DNA of 64,000 nucleotides, from assembly GCF_000499845.2 (NCBI RefSeq), contig NC_023759.2, positions 40,591,172 through 40,655,171 of the forward strand, written 5' to 3'. The translations under genes were made by a program, and so were the position numbers. The first letter of the stretch is position 1. Each line of letters starts with the position of its first letter. Below the pieces are notes generated by a model. That model saw nothing but the letters and a program-made list of their open reading frames with translations, had not been told where the DNA came from and did no database searches. Below, piece after piece: positions 60,000 through 64,000 of this stretch. Source of the DNA: Phaseolus vulgaris (Eukaryota > Streptophyta > Magnoliopsida > Fabales > Fabaceae).

Positions 60000-60870
60000 C
60001 TTGAGGTTGAAATATATTTAATGGAAAATGCAACACAATAAAAATAATAACTCAACAAGAGCAATCAACAACAGATAATAATTTGTGCAACTTGCAAGAT
60101 GTGAGGAGCAATAACAAATAATGGCAGCAACACAAAACACACTTCAATAAGACACATCAATTTTTAACGTGGAAAACCTTTTTAATGTGAAGTAAAACCC
60201 CCGGACACAAGCCAATTAATCAAGTTCCTCTATGATCAAAGTTATGGTTACAAGAGAGTTTCAAATCACAGCACAAATTGTGCTCAATAACCAGCCAAAT
60301 AACAATACAACATAGATGAAACAGAGAACAAGAAACCTGAAAAATTCACAAAACTGCAGCTACCGTACGCGGCCTATATGTCACTGTTCCGGTTACTTTT
60401 GGACAATCCGAACGGTCCAATTGAAGCAACACGAGCTATGAACCTGCTGACAAAATTTCAGCCCGATCTAACGGTGGAAGAAACAGAAGCAGCAATCCGA
60501 AAGTTTTCATCCTCACTAGAAACGCTGAGAATGCTGCTGCAGTGTGAGATGAATTTCTCACTGTTCAAACAATATCTGCAAGATCTGAACGGTCATATTG
60601 AATTCACTTGAAGTATGAACCTGCTTACAAAATTTCAGCCCGATCCAACCGTGAACAAAGAGTCAGTGGCGGCTGGAAGTTGCTGAGCGAAACTTTCTCT
60701 CTCTTTAATCTTTTCTCTGTCTATCTCTCTGTTCGAAAAACTCAAAAGTTTAATATTGGATTGGGTCTCCACATAGAAAATGAGCTCAACCCAACAATAT
60801 TGACGTCGTCAATGAGAATCGAACTCATGCATTCCTTTAGCCCTTGACTAGGATTTATTATGATAAGTTT
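60000..60870. repeat. Unclassified repetitive element with internal direct repeat
   Basis: A block of higher GC content between AT-rich flanks. It contains AACGTGGAAAACCTTTTTAA near 60158, a phrase I associate with plant LTR-type repeats. It also has a direct repeat of about 95 bp: 60381-60475 and 60559-60654, offset 178 bp, sharing TATGAACCTGCT.ACAAAATTTCAGCCCGAT. The right end carries, on the minus strand, ATGAGTTCGATTCTCATTG (about 60809-60827), which resembles a tRNA T-arm. Flanks at 59880-60020 and 60910-61045 are themselves weakly similar, which suggests duplicated termini. No protein domain is recognisable. Confidence 0.5.
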
Positions 60871-62454
60871 AATATAGTCTTCTATCACTTAGGAATCGAG
60901 GCAAATGACAGTTATTTTCTTAATCTTTTAAAATGTCTTTTAAAAATAAAACCATGACAAAACTTCAAGCGAAAAACAAATAATACTTTAAATACGATGA
61001 TTGATCGTGACTATACTATTTCAACGTACTTGAAGTCGAAAGCGAGAACAAGTAAACTGCAACATGTGTTAAGTTTACATTCTTTGAAATGAAACCATAT
61101 GTTATGTTTACATTTCATTAAAATGAACCCAGTGTTGTCATGGAAACTTCACTACGAATGAGACACAGAAGTTTATGGCTTCACGTGGAGAATCTGATTT
61201 CAAACAAATACGAACCTTTCGTGAATACGCGTATTGAATGTTTGATCAAATTTATTATCATTGACTCGGCCCCGTGATTTCCAGAAAAATACTTAGTCAT
61301 TTCTTGTGTTTTTGTATGGTCTAGAAGTTCAACCTTCCTAAGTCCCTATGTAACATGTAATAATATCAATCGCTATTCCTTTATCAACCATTGAAATTAC
61401 TTACTTTACCTTATAAAGTAAGTTACATCATTAAAATTGATTTTTTTTAAAAAAGGGTTTGAAGTTCCCATATTTATGTGCGTGAGATAGGAATCTCAGA
61501 TGGCAAATGTAAATTGAATGGGACACTGATTAATTTTAAGACACTCCTAAAGTGGTTTCTTTATTGACCCATGCAGTGAATGGAATTAAACAAATTCCAT
61601 CTTCAAAACCCCACATAAATTAAATTAGATCAAAGTGAAAATGGATTTAATCCACTGAAAATTAATATTTTATTAAAAATAAATTAAAAATAAATATAGA
61701 AAACATGTCATCATTTTCAAAACAAACTTTAAAATACAATTATTATTTATTTATAGATTCTTTTCTTCAAAACAAACTTTTCAAATACAATTATTATTTA
61801 TTTGTAGATTCTTTTCTTCAAATTTCCTCATGTTTTCACTTCGTTAAAAAAAATACTTTTGACATGTAAAAATTATCACTTTTTTTTAACAAAATTATGA
61901 TGTTTTATTTTATGTTTATAGAAAAATATTACTTTAACAACGAAATAGTAAAATAGGACAGTTTAGTATGGATTACTAACTTAGCCAATTTAAAAAAAAA
62001 ATCATTTCTCATGTGTGGTTCACATTCCAATAAAAAATTATTTCTCCTTCCACATCAGCATTTGTAATATGACAAATTTTACGGTTGGATTATCAACATT
62101 TTGAAACTCAAGTTTATAATTTTCTGTAATTAATGTTATGTGTTTTTTTATAAACTATATATCTACAATTTTACATAATATTTATCTCTTTAATTATAAA
62201 TATAACTTATATAATTCTTAAAAATTATTAATATACAAATATTGTAGTGAATCTTCTATTTTAACTATGTTATATTTATTGAATATGTATATCTAAAATC
62301 TATAATATGTTTACATGTATAATAAATCTTATTTATTTATTTTAAATATATTATATTTATTTAAATTTACTTTACAAATACCAAAGTGTTTTGTCAAAGT
62401 TGGAAAGGGGTTAAAGGAATTTTGCACCTTGTCACAACATATCAAAATTACTTT
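60871..62454. other. AT-rich intergenic DNA with one tandem duplication
   Basis: Nothing gene-like was recognised. Holds a 50-bp tandem duplication at 61718-61818. Confidence 0.5.
61718..61818. repeat. 50-bp tandem duplication
   Basis: CAAAACAAACTTT..AATACAATTATTATTTATTT.TAGATTCTTTTCTT occurs at 61718-61767 and 61768-61818 with about four differences. Confidence 0.9.
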
Positions 62455-63215
62455 TAAATTATCATATATGAAAAAAATTCATATGAATGGTCACGATATT
62501 TCATCTTTGGAATAAAGCCTCATTCATTCATATAAATGATAATCTATTATGTAATTTTTTATATTTTTGAATAAAGACAAACTTTATTCATAAGAATAGT
62601 CATCAATTTTGTACTATTTTTATTTTTTGGATTGAGACTAGTTTCAGTCATATGAATGATAGTTGATTTTTATCATTTTATAAAGTCTTGTTCATTTATA
62701 TTTATATGAATTGATAATCCATTTCAATTTTTGTTATCTTTTTAATAAATACTTACTTTATTTATATGAATGGACTTTATTATTTTTATCATTTAAATAA
62801 AGATTCACTTTATTTATGGTGACATAGAAGAAAATTATGAAATAGAAATCAATTTTAGAGATTAAAAATAATTAGTTATTATAATTACTAAATTAAATAC
62901 TATTTTAGAGAGTAAAAACAATTAGCTTCTACTAAATTATATACCATTTTTTTATGTTTCTGTGAATGATTATTGATTTTATTGTTTTTCAACGCTTTTG
63001 ATAGAGACCGCTTCATTAATATAAATCGTCATCATCTTCGTCATTTTTGGTTTTAGATGGAGATTCGTTTAATTCATTTAAATGGTTATGGACAACGTTT
63101 TAGATGGAGATTCGTTTCACTTATTTGAATGGTCATCAACAACTTTTTTTTTGTTTTTTATGTCTTAGATTGATGGTTACTTCATTCACATAAATGATTA
63201 ATATATCTCTGCACT
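62455..63215. repeat. Degenerate tandem array, units of about 50-65 bp
   Basis: About eleven recognisable units share the order (G)ATAAAGAC-T-ACTT-ATTCAT, ATATGAATGGTCAT-GA, then a T-rich spacer. Examples start near 62508, 62568, 62630, 62681, 62744, 62795, 63001, 63055, 63101 and 63167. Units 63055 and 63101 share GATGGAGATTCGTTT exactly; others are strongly diverged. The array is interrupted around 62825-62950 by unrelated AT-rich sequence. It looks like an old minisatellite upstream of the gene starting at 63930. Confidence 0.7.
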
Positions 63216-63817
63216 CGTACGCAAAACAAGGTTTTCATACATTACTTCTATTGGTTTTCGAAACCTGCACAAAATTACTATCTCTATTTTCAATTATTTT
63301 TTATTATGAAAACATGAAAATGCAAATTTTTAATATTATAAAGTAAAAGTGAGTTTTCAATACCAATTTCATCTAGGTAGTCATAAATGTTAAATAAAAT
63401 AAAGTGGACTTGACTTAATAAAAAAACACAAAAAATGATAAAATTTTAAAAATATATTAAATTAAAAATAAATAAAAAATACGTTTTATTGATTTTACCA
63501 CAACTTTAAAACATATTAAAAATAGTCATTGTAATTTATTCTATTAAAATATTAAAATGGGATTAAACTGAAAAAAAATACGTTTATAATTTTGACAAAC
63601 CCTTAAAACATATTAAATAAATACAATGTTTTTTTATTTTAAATATATTTAAAAGAAAAGAAAATATTCATAGTTAGAAATAAATTTTCTCTTTTAATTG
63701 TGATAATCACTCGAATCTAGTTTATTTTTCTTTTTCCACACTCACCACTCCCTCATTTTTTTCTCTCACTTCCCACAGTCACCACCCACATGTAGTTTAC
63801 TCTTTCCCACTCTTCCC
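63216..63817. other. AT-rich DNA upstream of the last gene
   Basis: No gene recognised; the right part (about 63700-63817), C/T-rich with CACTCACCACTCCCTC, is probable promoter. Confidence 0.5.
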
Positions 63818-63827
63818 TTTATATAAA
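63818..63827 (+). promoter_or_regulatory. Probable TATA box of the gene starting at 63930
   Basis: TTTATATAAA followed by GGGAGG lies about 105 bp upstream of the ATG, and a purine-rich (GAAAGAAAAA) leader follows, as in many plant genes. Confidence 0.6.
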
Positions 63828-63929
63828 GGGAGGTTTTTGGAGGAGAAAGGGTGATCAGAACAATAAATAAAAAAAGTGGAAGGGGAGTTGAAGAAAAAGA
63901 GAAAACGAAAGAAAAAAAACACAAACAAT

Positions 63930-64000
63930 ATGGAGAATAAGAAGAAGATTAAAGGTATCTCCATTGTCCACTCCGGCGACACTCTCCACCCCGCCGCCTC
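63930..64000 (+). CDS. Start of an unidentified gene, cut by the window end
   Basis: ATG in good context (AACAATATGG) opens 23 complete codons, MENKKKIKGISIVHSGDTLH then PAA. The third codon positions turn C-rich (TCC, GTC, CAC, TCC, GGC, GAC, CTC, CAC, CCC, GCC), unlike the AT-rich surroundings, which supports real coding sequence. With so few residues I cannot name the family. Confidence 0.65.
   Translation, partial: MENKKKIKGISIVHSGDTLHPAA

Noticed and set aside
60805..60830. tRNA gene suggested by a T-arm-like ATGAGTTCGATTCTCATTG on the minus strand
   Set aside because: No A-box, anticodon arm or acceptor stem could be assembled around it; more likely part of a repeat.
1..64000. CRISPR arrays, bacterial operons or organelle insertions
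   Set aside because: The tandem repeats lack regular unique spacers, and all genes are of plant nuclear type with introns or plant promoters; no chloroplast or mitochondrial genes were recognised.

Overview
The window is nuclear DNA of a flowering plant, most likely a eudicot and probably a legume of the bean/cowpea/soybean group. The evidence is the very AT-rich intergenic DNA, short GT-AG introns, CACTA, LINE, gypsy and copia elements of plant type, a plant MIR167 precursor and plant gene families. The legume assignment rests mainly on my recognition of the gypsy gag type and is an inference.

Layout. 1-7530 is the right part of a CACTA (En/Spm) transposon transcribed on the minus strand. 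It has a complete exon model for a TNP2 transposase (spoiled by two stop codons), the start of a second TNPA-like gene, a GC-rich leader and a clean terminal inverted repeat. It sits inside the 3' untranslated tail of a 5'-truncated LINE (7531-about 11500, minus). 12672-13946 (+) is an intact four-exon p24 beta cargo-receptor gene. 17205-17312 (+) is a microRNA167 hairpin, with a plausible TATA box about 700 bp upstream. 17.9-23.3 kb is AT-rich DNA with no gene seen. 23319-about 27.8 kb (+) is a second, decayed CACTA element with TNP2 and Ulp1-like protease remnants, followed by a third CACTA-like end. 28-32.5 kb is AT-rich and holds an LTR-like relic. 32.5-35.1 kb (+) is a truncated gypsy element.

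35615-38770 (-) is an intact intronless plasma-membrane-type Ca2+-ATPase of the ACA12/ACA13 type. 39-46.4 kb shows no gene. About 46.4-47.0 kb (-) is an LTR-element relic with a tRNA-Met-type primer site. 52280-52918 (-) is an intact single-exon gene for a cysteine-rich plant protein I do not recognise. 54.2-57.0 kb (+) is a decayed copia element. 58808-59507 (-) is an intact four-exon calmodulin-like gene of the CML8/CML11 type. 60-63.2 kb holds repeats, including a degenerate tandem array. A new gene begins at 63930 (+) and runs off the window.

The host genes are not a cluster and show no shared pathway, apart from two calcium genes (a Ca2+ pump and a Ca2+ sensor) about 20 kb apart, which I treat as chance. 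The ACA pump class is calmodulin-regulated, so a biochemical link is possible but the sequence does not show one. I found no convincing new system. The most valuable items are the MIR167 locus, the in-frame CACTA gene model with its nested insertion and GC-rich leader, the unrecognised cysteine-rich protein, and the tandem array near 62.5-63.2 kb.
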